Notes: generated by a model from the sequence alone, not told the origin. Numbered from the stretch's first letter, positions 21,756 to 32,880 are shown. The stretch is DNA of 64,000 bases from Thinopyrum elongatum (GCA_011799875.1 CM022297.1:366153105-366217104), one strand, 5' to 3'. Numbers and translations: made by a program.

Positions 21756-21763
21756 TATAAATA
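21756..21763 (+). promoter_or_regulatory. TATA box of paralogue copy B
   Basis: TATAAATA stands 111 bp before the ATG at 21867. The aligned positions are TATAAA in copy A and a weaker TTTAAA in copy C (36202-36207), so the core promoter has decayed in C. Confidence 0.5.
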
Positions 21764-21866
21764 GGTTCATATGGAGAGAAAAAGAAACCGCTCCACTATA
21801 TACATAGCCAGGAGCCTACACGGTTGCTTGCTGGGGTTGCTCTGTTCACACTCTCTCTCGCACAAA

Positions 21867-22390
21867 ATGACTGTGGCCACATCTCTAGTCACACATCCGG
21901 GAGGATCACGTCCGCTGGGGGAAGGGGTGGATGCTTTGTCTAGATGCGGTCGCCATCGCCAGCGGCAAAAACCCAGTGTCGGCGCTTCTCGATCAGGGGT
22001 CCTCGCCATTCTCTCTCACAAAGCCGGTGCGGTTGCCTTCGTCCCTTGCTCACTGTCGCGACGTGGGCAGTTGCCGCCTCCCACCGACCGCCCTCCTCTA
22101 GCTACATCCCGACATCCCTCAGGTACAACTTCCTTTACAGCCGGCTTGCACCACTGCCCCAGCTGCCCAAATCGCTCCATGTGGATATTTCTCTACTTAT
22201 TTGCCCCGCACGTGCCTCTACTGGCTTCTATTGTATTTGTGATGAGTTTATGTCTCATCAACTAGTCCCACTAGTCTTATTCTAATCACACTTCTTCAAT
22301 TTCCTTGCCATAGGGATGCTCAGCTCGATTTTAGTGAAACTGCACAAAATGATCCGATGGTCAAAGGGTTGCAAACTTCGTTTCATCTGA
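21867..22390 (+). CDS. Paralogue copy B, two-exon small protein (110 aa)
   Basis: ATG at 21867 has the same context as in copy A. Exon 1 (21867-22122) is open for 85 codons and ends at CTCAG/GTACAA. The intron (22123-22313) ends in CATAG. Exon 2 keeps the phase and stops at TGA 22388-22390. The product is basic and Arg/Ser-rich and ends MLSSILVKLHKMIRW; no domain is recognisable. Exon 2 read in another frame gives DAQLDFSETAQND, and that frame is the one that recurs in copy C. Copy B may therefore be a truncated relative whose frame drifted rather than a real small protein. The upstream leader 21540-21866 is conserved with copies A and C. Confidence 0.35.
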
Positions 22391-22475
22391 AGGTTCAACG
22401 TCGCCAGCAAATTAAAGTCTGGTTAGGGTTTAGGGTTCAAGGCCTAGGGACTGCATGGATCATTTTTTTTCTTTA

Positions 22476-22567
22476 GTTGTCTCTGTTCTAAAATAAGTGT
22501 CAACTTTAGTACAACTTTGTACTAAAGTTGGCATAAAGTTGAGACACTAATTTTGGAACGGAGGGAG
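22476..22567. mobile_element. Stowaway MITE, 92 bp, in copy B 3' region
   Basis: Flanking TA (22474-22475 and 22568-22569), right end TTTTGGAACGGAGGGAG and a diverged left end GTTGTCTCTGTTCTAAAAT. The body folds on itself (GTGTCAACTTTAGTAC). It interrupts the 3' region that is continuous in copies A and C. Confidence 0.75.
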
Positions 22568-22792
22568 TACATATTGGCTATGATTTGTGAATCATTGAGA
22601 TGCAATAGCATGCATGTTAGTCTCCTTTGTATTTGATGGAATGTTGCAACGGGGCAACCTTGGATGCAAGATACATGAAACAGAAGCTGAAAGCTTCATA
22701 GCATTGTACAATTTTATCTCGCTGAGAAATTATAGTACTGTGTACTAAAGAGTTAGGTGTCCAAAAAATATAGTGATAGTGTGAGGTGGGCC

Positions 22793-22795
22793 ATG
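22793..22795. repeat. Left 3-bp target duplication (ATG) of CACTA element 1
   Basis: ATG directly precedes CACTACTGCAGG. ATG also directly follows the right end ...GTACCAGTG at 34341-34343. A 3-bp duplication is the CACTA rule. Confidence 0.7.
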
Positions 22796-22839
22796 CACTA
22801 CTGCAGGTTGGTCCAAATGCGATAGTCCAATCAGAGATC

Positions 22840-23260
22840 CTTCGACGAAACTGTGTGTGATGCATTAATCATAAACGGTGATGTAATAAAACCATCAAAA
22901 CAGATGCAAAACATTTGCGATGGTGGTGACATCAAACACGGTTCATATTAGAGTTGCGTGTGCGATGCGTGGCAAACGGTTAATCCAGAAGAACTATTTG
23001 CGATGAGGTAGAACAACAAAAATGGGCAGCCAGATGAGGGTGTGTGCGATATACAGCATACAGTTCACTAGGATAAACTGTGTGTGATTAGGCAACACAA
23101 TAGAAATGGTCAGCCAGATCAAGGTGTGTGCGATGGAGGGCATACAGTTCACTCGGATGAACTGTTTGCGATGAGCCAACACAACAGAAACAGTTCAACT
23201 GAACAAGATGTGTGTGATACGCGGTAAACAGGTCCGTAATCAGAAATGTGTGCGAAGACC
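22840..23260. repeat. Left subterminal repeats of CACTA element 1
   Basis: Repeated words such as ACTGTGTGTGAT, GTGTGCGATG, CATACAGTTCACT and ACTGTTTGCGATGAG occur at about 60-bp intervals. In known CACTA elements such arrays bind transposase. Confidence 0.65.
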
Positions 23261-23355
23261 AATAATAACACAGAAGATTGCTGCTAATAAGCCGTGTCAT
23301 TCGCACACACCTCAATAAACAATTGTATGCATTCAGAACTAGGAGAAACGATCGT

Positions 23356-24099
23356 CTAGTCATCTACTTCTTGTGACGCTCCCGCCACTGCTCTGTGGCT
23401 CGATCCCTCGTCTGGGGCAGGAAGAAGACACTCCCTCATGTCAACGATCTGCATGTACATCTCGTAGCTTGTGTACGCGTCCTTGGCCGCGTACTTGATG
23501 TGTTGTTCATTTAGTCTCTCATGCCAGACACTGTGCCAGGCGTTCTTGTCCTTCTTGCTCTCATCCTTCATCTTCATGTAGTAGGGGTCGATGATGGCCG
23601 AGGCGAGGTCAACCAGGGAGTTCTGTTTGTTGTTGTCGCTGCCCTAGACCTTGTAGTGGTCCTGGATGTTGACAAGATTCTGGCATTTCAAACCCGAAAC
23701 CTTGAGTGCTTTTAGATTGTTGATGGTGTCCACTGTAGCGAAAATGTAGTCGGAGCTGTTGATAAACCTGGAGAAACGCTTGCAAGGCCTTGTGGCTAGG
23801 TGGTAGTGGTAGACGAGGACGTCAAGTCGCATGCATAACTGGGCGACGGCAACCTTCTGATCGTGCCTGGCACGACCGATGGTGTACTCGAGGTCGAAGC
23901 TTACCACTTGGTACTTGTCCTCAGCAAGCAACTGCTCCATAGTTTGGATGGAGCTCTCCACCGAGACAGGATCATTTGTGTACACCACTGAGAGGGCCTT
24001 CCCCCTCACGTGGATGTCCACTACGTGATGCGTGGTGAACTGCCCGCTGTTGTCGTCGTCGGCTGGTGGGAGCGCCATTGGAGCCACGGGAAGCGCCAT
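23356..24099 (-). pseudogene. DEDDy 3'-5' exonuclease (WRN-like), one internal TAG
   Basis: ATG at 24099 opens a frame of 247 codons with one TAG at 23644-23646. Exo I is VVSFDLEYT (Asp69, Glu71), Exo II is around ATVDTINN (Asp124), and Exo III is KYAAKDAYTSYEMY (Tyr203, Asp207), so all four acidic residues and the Tyr are present. The family removes nucleotides from DNA or RNA 3' ends, as in the Werner-type exonuclease. The stop falls after IQDHYKV, and the frame resumes without shift. Length suits a single-domain plant exonuclease. It lies just inside the left end of a CACTA element as captured or domesticated cargo. A readthrough product is possible but not shown. Confidence 0.8.
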
Positions 24100-24984
24100 T
24101 CGAACCGCTGGATGTCCTCTCTGTATGTGTCGTCGTGGGTGTGCTTATTGTGTCGTGTGGGGCAAGAGATGAAGGTAAATGGCCGTAGGAATAAATGGGG
24201 GCTGGGCGGCCTGGATTCTTTGCGCATCCGCATGGCAGTTTTTGCAGCGGGTAACTGCATCGTGGCACCGCGCCCGGCACAACAGCATGCACACGAATGT
24301 ACATGATCGTGTGCTGGCCCCAAACACTGGTAGCGCGCATGGAGGGACGCGAGAGCAGAGCGCGCATGGCGAAACGCGAGCAAACCGTGCCGTGGCCTCC
24401 TCAACCGTGAGCAACCACATGCATAGAGCAGTTGAACACGCAGGGAATGGTCGTCTACAAGCCGGCCGGCAGTTGCGTCATTGCGTAGAGAGCGGCCGTG
24501 TGCTACTACCTTCGTCTTGGTCTATTTGTCCCCTTTATATTCTGTGCCATATTTTGACCTTAAATTTAACCAACAAAATGTTAATGCATGTTATAAAAAT
24601 TATATAATTGGAAACTATGTTCAAATACGAATCCAACGATATAATCTCTGGCGATATGCATTCGTATTTTATTAGTTAAATCTCCAGTCAAAATTTGGCA
24701 CAAAAATACAAAGACAACTTATAAACTAGGACGGGGGTAGTAGGTAATTTAATCGCAAACATTTTTTTATTAACCGTATGCGTACGTGTCCTTTCGTCCT
24801 CCTCTCGCACGTCTTGTCACCCCACTGCCACAGACGGCTTAGAGCGGAAGCTTGAGCAGCGCGTGGGGGCGTTCTTTTGGCCAAATGATGGTGAGCCCAT
24901 TCCCGCGCAACCGCGAAGGTTCCTGTGCAAGCTTCCTGCCCGACTCGGTGAAATCCCCCGAAATCCCAATGCTTACCCGCCTGC

Positions 24985-24992
24985 TATATAAA
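24985..24992 (+). promoter_or_regulatory. TATA box before Ala-rich ORF
   Basis: TATATAAA lies 82 bp before the ATG at 25074, in a GC-rich promoter-like stretch with a CCCTCCCTCCC leader. The stretch 24100-24980 otherwise holds the divergent upstream region of the exonuclease gene. Confidence 0.55.
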
Positions 24993-25073
24993 CCCTCACG
25001 GCCGACGAGTCCTGCGTGGCATTTTCCCCTCCCTCCCTGTAGCTTATCTCGTCTACTTCTCCCACAATCGCCA

Positions 25074-25830
25074 ATGGCACCGGTCCGTCGTCGTCCTCAG
25101 CCACTCCGCCGTCATCAGAGGACAACTCCAGTTAGGAGGCTACACCGCGGCAGCGGCGCAGTCCCCGGCGTAGTGTAGTGCGCGTGGCATCCCTGTTGGG
25201 TGTGCACGGAACACCCACCGCACGCTCCGCCGCCGCTGCCCGTCGGCCGCCGTTGCCGCCACCCCGCCGTCTGCCGCCGTGGCCGCCACACCACCGTTGA
25301 AAGCCAGGGCCATCGCCCACTCCGTCGCCGCGGCCCGAAAGCAGGAGGTGGCCGTTGTGGCCGCTACCCCACTGCCGGCCACTGTGGCCATCACCCGCTC
25401 CGCCACCACGACCCAAAGGCGGGAGGTGGTGGTCGTGGCCGCCACCCCATCGTCGGCCGCCGTGGCCGCCAGCCCACCATCGACCGCCGGGGTCATCACC
25501 CACTCCGCCACCACCACCCGAAGGCGGGAGGCGGAGGTGGAGGCTCGCACGTGCGTCAGCGACCTTGCGCGCTACATCGAGTTCCTGCGGGAGGAGGAGG
25601 AGCGCCTCGTCGAGCATGCAAAGAGCCTTACCGCCGCCATGGCTACAGCACACGCCGCCGCAGAGGCGAGGAATCAGGAGATCTACAAGGAGAACCATCG
25701 CTTCGAGAGGGGTCGTTTGGAGCGACAGAGGGCGTTCGAGGTGAGCGTCGCTGAAGGTGCAGCAGCGGCAGGCACCGTATTGCAGTTGTCTAGCTCGTTG
25801 GTAGGCTCCTCCTCCTCTGCCTCTTACTGA
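25074..25830 (+). pseudogene. Ala/Arg-rich ORF in CACTA element 1, frameshifted
   Basis: ATG at 25074 (context ATCGCCAATGGCACC) starts a basic peptide that stops at 25176-25178. A long open stretch in another frame (to 25830) holds Ala/Thr-rich repeats (VVVAATPSSAAVAASPPST) and then a helical region, SDLARYIEFLREEEERLVEH, rich in Glu, ending in a Ser-rich tail. One frameshift would join the two. No known domain. The Ala-rich repeats share the unit VAATP and TRSATT. The 450 bp downstream hold no gene. Confidence 0.45.
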
Positions 25831-26284
25831 GCATGCTCGGCAGAGGAGAGGCTGCCGGAAGTAGTACAAAGCCCCTCCGTAGTAGTAGTATTTAGGGGCT
25901 ATTTTGTTCAGTTCATCTGACTATAGATGTGGTGGAACTGTACAACGTACTTAAAATTAGCTAGTATATATAGTTGAACTAGCTATTTCAGTACGTGGTT
26001 GGCAACAATTGGGGAAAAGTTTGGTTGGTTCAGCTGTCGAGTTGAACTATTTGTATAAAGAACAACTGCTTAATCTATGAATGAAATCTATGCTTAATTA
26101 CTGAATTTTAGTTGCAAAAATTAGATAGTGCTAGTGATTTTTAGCTGCATATTTTGACAAATGGCAGTGTTACAAGGTTGACAAATGGCAATGTTACTAG
26201 ATCAATAAATGTTAATGTTTCTAGTTTGACAAATGGCAATATACCCAGTATGACAGATGCAAATCTTACCAAATTGTCTGTACG

Positions 26285-26715
26285 TGGTTGCACACGGGTC
26301 ATCCAAAACAACCGTTTGCGTTGAAGGGATATACAAATCCTGCTCAGCACATTTTCTCTTGGTTTAGCGCTGAAGTCTGGCTTTGCATACCGTATTCAAT
26401 CTGAACCATTTGCGTTGAAGAGATGCACAAATCATGCGCTGCGAATTTAACCTTGGCTTACTGGGGAAGACCATAGCTCTCACTTTGCATACGAGTGTTC
26501 TATCTAAAATGTTTGCGATGAAGAGCTGCACAAATCCTACTCGGCACATTTTCCCTTGGCTTCCTGGGGAAGCTGTCGGTTTACATACGGGTGTTCTGTC
26601 TAAAATGTTTGCGATCAAGAGCTGCACAAATCGTGCTCGGCACATTTTCCCTTGGCTTCCTGGGGAAGCTGTCGGTTTGCATACGGGTGTTCTAACTAAA
26701 ATTTTTGTGATGAGT
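26285..26715. repeat. Tandem array, about 97-bp unit, 4-5 copies
   Basis: Each unit contains TTTGCGATGAAGAGCTGCAC, CTCGGCACATTTTCCCTTGG, CTTCCTGGGGAAG and CATACGGGTGTTCT. Starts fall near 26310, 26410, 26512, 26608 and 26704. The last units are nearly identical and the first are diverged. Non-coding. Confidence 0.75.
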
Positions 26716-26878
26716 GTTTTATATTTAAAAACCATTGATGTTTTTTTAAAGAAAATCATTTGATAAGTCTGTACATTCAGAGAGAAAAATGCAAGTTCAT
26801 TCAAACCATATCTTTCATTCAGTCACACTGCGAATTTATATTCATATGATCGAGATACAGTATTAAACCCCAAAAAAA

Positions 26879-27483
26879 CTAATTTTGGCGGCGGCGGAGA
26901 TGGCGTGCCGCGCCGGCATTGTCGTCCTCCGGGACGCCGTTGTTGAAGTCTTCACGGCAGCACAGAATGTTCTTCACTTGGAAATCAAACATCATGTCGT
27001 CACGCGATTGACGGGCGGGGTGCGGGAGGACGGCAACTTGCGGCGCTGCGAGGTAGCGGTCGACAGCGGCGTCCCATGCCGCTGAGGGCGGTGCGCGCAC
27101 GGGCACAGGCAAGGCGGGTGCAGGCAAACGCACGGGGACCAGCGCCGCAGTGGGTGCAAGGGCGCGCACGGGCACGGGCACGGGCACGGGCGCTGGCGCT
27201 GGCATGTACACGAGCTCGCGCGGGTCCGCGGAGACCTCGCTGACGCCCGTGGCTTCCAGCTCTACAATAGTGCTCGGCGACCAGCCCATCAATGCTACGG
27301 GGATGGTCGCTGGCATGGGCGCGGGGATGGGAGCTGGGACGGGCGTGGGGCCAACAACCGCCGCGGCCAGCTCGTTCAGGGCCATGTCATGAGGCCCCAT
27401 TCCTCGTTATTTTCTATCTCCTCTGGCTCGGAGTCAACTTCACCAAACTGGAAGACTAGTGGCAGATGATCCTTCTACGCCAT
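26879..27483 (-). pseudogene. Pro/Ala-rich ORF in CACTA element 1
   Basis: ATG at 27483 is followed at the third codon by TAG, then by LPLVFQFGEVDSEPEEIENN in that frame. A longer frame of 173 codons (27400 to 26879) is rich in Pro-Val-Pro-Ala repeats from a (GGGCAC)n-like tract at about 27160-27195 and ends ARQSRDDMMFDFQVKNILC. The two frames overlap, so the original gene is broken by a shift and a stop. No domain recognised. Confidence 0.4.
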
Positions 27484-27924
27484 GGCGTTGGTGGAGGTCT
27501 GTGGCAGGGAGGGGAATGGGAGGTGAACAGTAAGGCCGTCAGTATTAAACAGCGGCTCGGGTGCCATTAATGGAGAGGATGCGAGCAAGGCGGGCGGCCA
27601 TGGAAGTCAAAGGGCTCGCTTCCCAGTGAGCCTGCGCAGCGTACAGCTCGCACGCTTCCCAGTGAACCTGCACATTGGAGGACAGCTTGCACGCCTCTCG
27701 GTTAACCTACGCACTGGACTGCGCTTGCACGCCTCCCGTTCAGTCAAGCAGCTGTCCACACGGCACCTCCTATAGCCATTAAAAGAGAGACACGTGGCGT
27801 CACGTGAATGGTTAACAGAACGCACACGATTTAAATTATACAAATGTTTGAGATGTTAAAATGGCAGCTATTTGTTTCAAAATGCCTTTGTTGGCTGTTA
27901 TTCGAGTGCGCCTTCTCTCAAAAT

Positions 27925-29800
27925 GGACATGAAAAATACCACAGCATGTCGGGTGCCATTCCATGATAGCATGCCAAGTTTCATGAATTTTAGATGAGTT
28001 TTGGATTTACTAGAATTTAAAAACAAAGTATCTCAACGTTTTGCCGGCAATCAACAGTGACTTGGTGTTTGAAATTCATTTCCATTTCTTGCATGGGACC
28101 TAAGCATGCACCCAAGGACACACATTTGATATGTCAACCCATTTTTCTGCACTGGAGCATGTGCATGTAGTTCAAATTTGAATTATGCACATAAAATGCC
28201 TAGAAAACCAGTTAATGTATAAAAATGTCCAAGCGAACCCCAAAAATCCCAAAAATTGACACAACACTCCTGTTGTTTTATGTTGACACTAGAAATTTTT
28301 TGAAAGCAAGAAGAGGCAACGGATATCGTTTCGTCCCCAAAGGTGGCATGTTCCCTACCGAAACCATCAGGCTTGTTGTGAGAAGCTCTGGTTTGCGAGA
28401 AGCTTATACCCAAACCTGCCCCAAATGGGATAAATTTTTTACCACAACATGTTGATGCCGCTCCATGATAGCATGTCAAGTTTCATGAACTTCAGACGAG
28501 TTTTGGATTTACTAGAATTTAAAAACCATGTATCTCAATGTTTGCGGCCGAGCGACGGTGGCAAGGTGTTTGACATTCATTCCCATTTCTTGCATGGGAC
28601 CTAAGCATGCAACTTGGACACAGATTTGATTTTTCAACCAATTTACATGCATTGGAGCATGTGCCTGTAGTTCAAATTTGAATTATGCACATAAATGCAT
28701 AGAAAACTCAGCTAATGTATAAAAATGTCCAAGCGAACCCCGAAAAATCCCAAAAATTGACACAACACTCCTGTTGTTCTATGTTGACACAAGAAAAAAA
28801 AATTGAAAGTAAGAAGAGGCAACGGATATCGTTTCGCCCCCCAAGGTGGCATGTTCCCTACTGAAACCATCAGGCTTGTTGTGAGAAGCTCTGGTTTGCG
28901 AGAAACTTGTACCCAAACCTGCTCCAAATGGGACAATAATTTTACCATGGCATGTCGATGCCGTTCCATGATATCATGTCAAGTTTCATGAATTTCAGAC
29001 GAGTTTTCGTTTTACTAGAATTTTAAAACCATGTATCTCAATGTTAGCGGCCGAGCGACAGTGTCAAGGTGTTTGACATTCATTCTCATTTCTTGCATGT
29101 GACCTAAGCTTGCAACCAAGGACACACATTTGATTTTTCAACCCGTTTTTATGCACCGGAGCATGTGCATGTAGTTCAATTTTGAATTATGCACATAAAT
29201 GCCTAGAAAACTCAGTTAACGTATAAAAATGTCCAAACGATCCCCGAAAAATTCCAAAATTTAACACGACACTCCTGTTGTTTTATGTTGACACCAGAAA
29301 AAAATTTGAAAGCAAGAAGAGGCGACGAATATCGTTTTGTCCACAAAGGTGACACGTTTCCCTAACGGAACCATGAGGCTTCTTGTGAGAAGCTCTGGTT
29401 TGTGAGAAGCTTATACCATAACCTGCCCCAAATGGGACAATATTTTTTACCCCATCATGTTGATGCCATTCCATGATAGCATGCCAAGGTTCATGAATTT
29501 TAGACGGGTTTTGGATTTACTAGAATTACAAAAGCAAGTACCTCAACATTTGCCTGAGAGCCACGGTGCCATGGTGTTTGAAATTCATCCCCATTTCTTG
29601 CATGGGACATAAGCATAAACCCATGGACACATATATGATTTTACAACCCATTTTGGTGCACTGGAGCATGTGCATGTAGTTTAATTTTGAATTGTGCACC
29701 TGAAATGGCTAGAAAACCAAGTTAATGTATAAAAATGTCCAAACAAACCCTGAATAATTCCAATTTTTTGACGACACACCTATAGTTGCATGTTCACTGC
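27925..29800. repeat. Tandem array, about 504-bp unit, 3.7 copies
   Basis: The phrase CCATGATAGCATG(C/T)CAAG recurs near 27955, 28463, 28967 and 29471, always followed by GAGTTTTGGATTTACTAGAA, CATTTCTTGCATGGGAC, GCATGTGCATGTAGTTCAA and a CCTGTTGTTTTATGTTGACA segment. The units differ by scattered substitutions and small indels. The array is satellite-like and contained wholly inside the CACTA element. Confidence 0.85.
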
Positions 29801-30072
29801 AGATAAAAGTTCTAGCAATTCAAACACCCTCCTTTGCTGCTGTGACCCCATTATGTAATTCAAATCAAGATGAAAAATCAAGTAGATCGCACACAGTTTA
29901 TTATCACCAACCATGTGAGATGAAGTACAAAATATCTTGGAGCACTGTCGGAGTATAGTACGCCTATGGCTTACGCGATAAGGTGCGTCGGCTACAACCC
30001 ACAGTCGGCGTGTCAAGCACACTAGCTCGCTCCCCAAATATCATTTCACTGTTCAATCATCGCTGGTGAAAG

Positions 30073-30681
30073 ATGGGGACATGGACCCGCGTCGTGAGGG
30101 CAACTTCGGCGGCCCACTCCGGCGAGAGCGCGGCCATAGCCGCCATGCGCGTGCTAACAAGCTGCATGAGCGCGGCCGTAATCTGCGACCAGGCGGCCAA
30201 GGCAGCCCAAATGGTCGCTGTTGCTTCTCAGCTGGCGGCAGCAACATCTGCCTCAGGGATAGCAACTGGCGAGAGCGGCACAGCAGCTGTCCGTTCCGTA
30301 GCAGCGGCCTTAGCCCTGATGGAGGCCTCCCACGACCATGTCTAGGCCGCCCACGCCCAGCTCATGGCGGTCACCACACAAATCGAACGAAGCTTCTCCG
30401 ACAACGGTCGGCAACCCACGACCGAAGACTTGGCAATCGCCGAGAGCGTTCGAGCAGCCGTCTGTTCCTCCACGGCATACCTTGCCACGACGGAGCCCGT
30501 CCAAGCCCAGATCACGGCCGCCCACACCCAGCTCATGGCGGCCTTTTCCAAAGAGATGGCAGACACGGATGGCGAGATGCTTGCCGAGTATGGTGCGATG
30601 GATGCCATGGAGCCCCTTCCCTAGGAGATCGTCGGGCGCGAGCTGGACATGGAGGAGGCGGCGGAGATCGACGAGCACTAG
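30073..30681 (+). pseudogene. Ala-rich helical ORF in CACTA element 1, two TAG stops
   Basis: ATG at 30073 opens a 202-codon frame with TAG at 30343-30345 and 30622-30624 and its natural end at 30679-30681. The protein is Ala-rich with long helices (ESAAIAAMRVLTSC, VQAQITAAHTQLMAAF) and an acidic end, MEEAAEIDEH. Two halves of it repeat the phrase AAH(A/T)QLMA. No known domain. Upstream 29800-30072 has no other gene. Confidence 0.5.
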
Positions 30682-31234
30682 CCGTAGTAGTACTCTTTGT
30701 TTTGTTTAATTAAGAGCGCCAATATTTAATTTGTTAGAGTAATGTTTAGGTCAGATAGCTCTGTTTAATTGCTGAACTTGCTCGATTAAGAAGTGTGGGT
30801 GTGCTGTAGTCTCCTTTGTGTACCCAAATTATGCAATGACGTGGATGACCACTGTAACCAGGGAAATTCGAACCAAAATTTGCATGTTCAAACTCATCAC
30901 ACACGGGTTAAGCTATATGAATCATTTGTGATGTTCACATATCGTACACAGTGCTGAATAAGGGACCGTGTTTGATGACACTTTGCGCGCCAGTTTTTCG
31001 CTGCACCGATTCAAAAATTTTGGCTTCCGTGGAAATATCTACCTCCCCGCCCCCTCCCCCTTACCAAAAGCCACATTTCCCCTGTTTCCGCCTTCCTTTC
31101 CAAGTTGAAACCTTCACTCCTTGCTTGCAGCACCGCCTCCTCGCCGGCAACCCTCCTTCATGCTGCTCGGCCTCGTCGATCCAGGCAGGTAATCCACACC
31201 CGACCCCCATCCTCCTCCTCCTTCCACATCCCAC

Positions 31235-31729
31235 ATGCCCCGACCGTTGGCGCAACACCTTCCACCCAAATCACCGACCCCTCCCCCAAATAAGCGCCGC
31301 CCTAAGCCATGGTGCATGCAGTATAGCCAGGAGCTCAAGGAGCATTTGGCAGCGGAGAAGCAAATCGCGGCCACACGCGCGGATGAGGTCACGATGGCTG
31401 CCATTCGTGCCGACCCCCAGATCTTGGAGGAGCACCTCGCCGTCAAGGCCACCGTCGACGCCTCGCGCGCCGATGTCGTGACGCGGTTGGCTGCTTTAAA
31501 CGACAGTTCATGGCGTTTTCTCGAGGCCACCGTCGGTGCCTTCGATGAAGACTACGAGGTGTTTTCTCAGCGTGCCTGTGCTTACCTCAACTCGAGAGCC
31601 AGCAGGTTGGTGCCCGGAGTGGCCCAGGCAACTCACCACTACGACGAGGGCACCCACGATGTGGAGGCCTCGCCCTCTTCCATGTCCAAGGAGCCAATCA
31701 TCATCGATATCTCTGACGATGAGGAGTAG
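31235..31729 (+). CDS. Uncharacterised 164-aa protein with C-terminal SIM-like motif
   Basis: ATG at 31235 begins an uninterrupted frame that stops at 31727-31729. The N-terminal 25 residues are Pro- and Arg-rich. Residues about 30-100 are helical and Ala/Glu-rich (ELKEHLAAEKQIAATRADEV, then EEHLAVKATVDASRADVV). Then comes a compact region WRFLEATVGAFDEDYEVFSQ, and the end reads EPIIIDISDDEE, a hydrophobic core next to acids as in SUMO-interaction motifs. The leader is CT-rich. Its style matches the broken ORF at 30073 and the ORF at 40737. It is the only long unbroken ORF in this CACTA element. I cannot name a function. Confidence 0.55.
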   Translation: MPRPLAQHLPPKSPTPPPNKRRPKPWCMQYSQELKEHLAAEKQIAATRADEVTMAAIRADPQILEEHLAVKATVDASRADVVTRLAALNDSSWRFLEATVGAFDEDYEVFSQRACAYLNSRASRLVPGVAQATHHYDEGTHDVEASPSSMSKEPIIIDISDDEE

Positions 31730-31779
31730 CTTGTCTTATTAGCTCACTATAAGGACCTATGTTCAGTTCGCTAGCTACA

Positions 31780-32600
31780 CTGGTTAAGCATGCTCGGTTT
31801 ACCCGTTGCATGTGCTGCTCCTGCCTTTCCTTAACAAATTCTAGTGAATTATCCTATCTACTTTTACCATGCAATCTGTTGCTCTAGTGTATATGTTCTA
31901 TATGTCGTGCAATGTGGTGCTCACTTATTAACTGTTTGGTTAATTAGTTGTTGTCTTCAGTTAACTGTTTGGTTCAATTCTGCAAATGTGATGTTCAATT
32001 CTTCAGGGTGCAATTTTGTATTGTCTTCCATGTGAGAAATAAATCGAATTTATCTTTAAAAAATACATGAGAAACAAGTACAATTGCTATATTTCCAAGT
32101 TGTCAAGCATGCTTGGTTTGGTTAACTGTCTGATCTTCTAGTATGTTATACATTGTGCAATGTGGTGCTCAGTTAATGTTTGGTTCATTTGTTATGGTGT
32201 TTAGTTAACTGTTTGGTTCAATTCTGCAATGCGATGTTCAATTGTTGTGGGTGTATTCTGTTATTGTATACCATGTGAGAAATAAATCGAATTTGGCTGT
32301 ACTAAATACATGAGAAACAAATACAATTGCTATATTTCCAAGTTGTTAAGCATGCTTGGTTTGGTTAACTGTCTGATCTTCTATTAGGAGTATGTTATAT
32401 TGTGCAATGTGGTGCTCAGTTAATGTTTGGTTCATTTGTTGTGGTGTTTAGTTAACTGCTTTGTTCAATTCTGTAATGCGATGTCCAATTGTCGTGGGTA
32501 GAATTTTGTATTGTGGTGCATGTGAGGAATAAATCGAATTTGGATGCACTTAATACATGAGAAACATATACAATTGCTATATTTCCTAGTTCTTAATCAT
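31780..32600. repeat. Tandem array, about 245-bp unit, 3.3 copies
   Basis: The phrase GAGAAATAAATCGAATTT recurs at about 32033, 32276 and 32523 (as GAGGAATAAATCGAATTT). CATGCTTGGTTTGGTTAACTG, GTGCAATGTGGTGCTCAGTTA and GGTTCAATTCTGCAA lie in the same order between them. The first unit is more diverged. Non-coding, AT-rich. Confidence 0.8.
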
Positions 32601-32880
32601 GTTTGGTTTGGATAAATGTGTTTTCCATGTGGCTTGAATTAATCTGATGAATCTGCAATGTGCTTATTTTTCATCAACATATTTTACTGATAGCATGCGA
32701 ACCCTCACTTAACCTGATCACTAACTACCTTATATGTGTTGCAGGGAAACAATGGGAAGCATTGAGGTTTACAATCGAGGTTTGCACATGCATGGTCCTT
32801 TGTCTAATAGCACATTATTGTGCAATTGCAGGAATCATTCTAATATTTAGGTTTTGAACAATTTGGTCTTGCACATGTAG

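Noticed and set aside
27925..29800. CRISPR-like array
   Set aside because: Units are about 504 bp with no short repeat plus unique spacer structure, and the genome is clearly a plant nuclear one.
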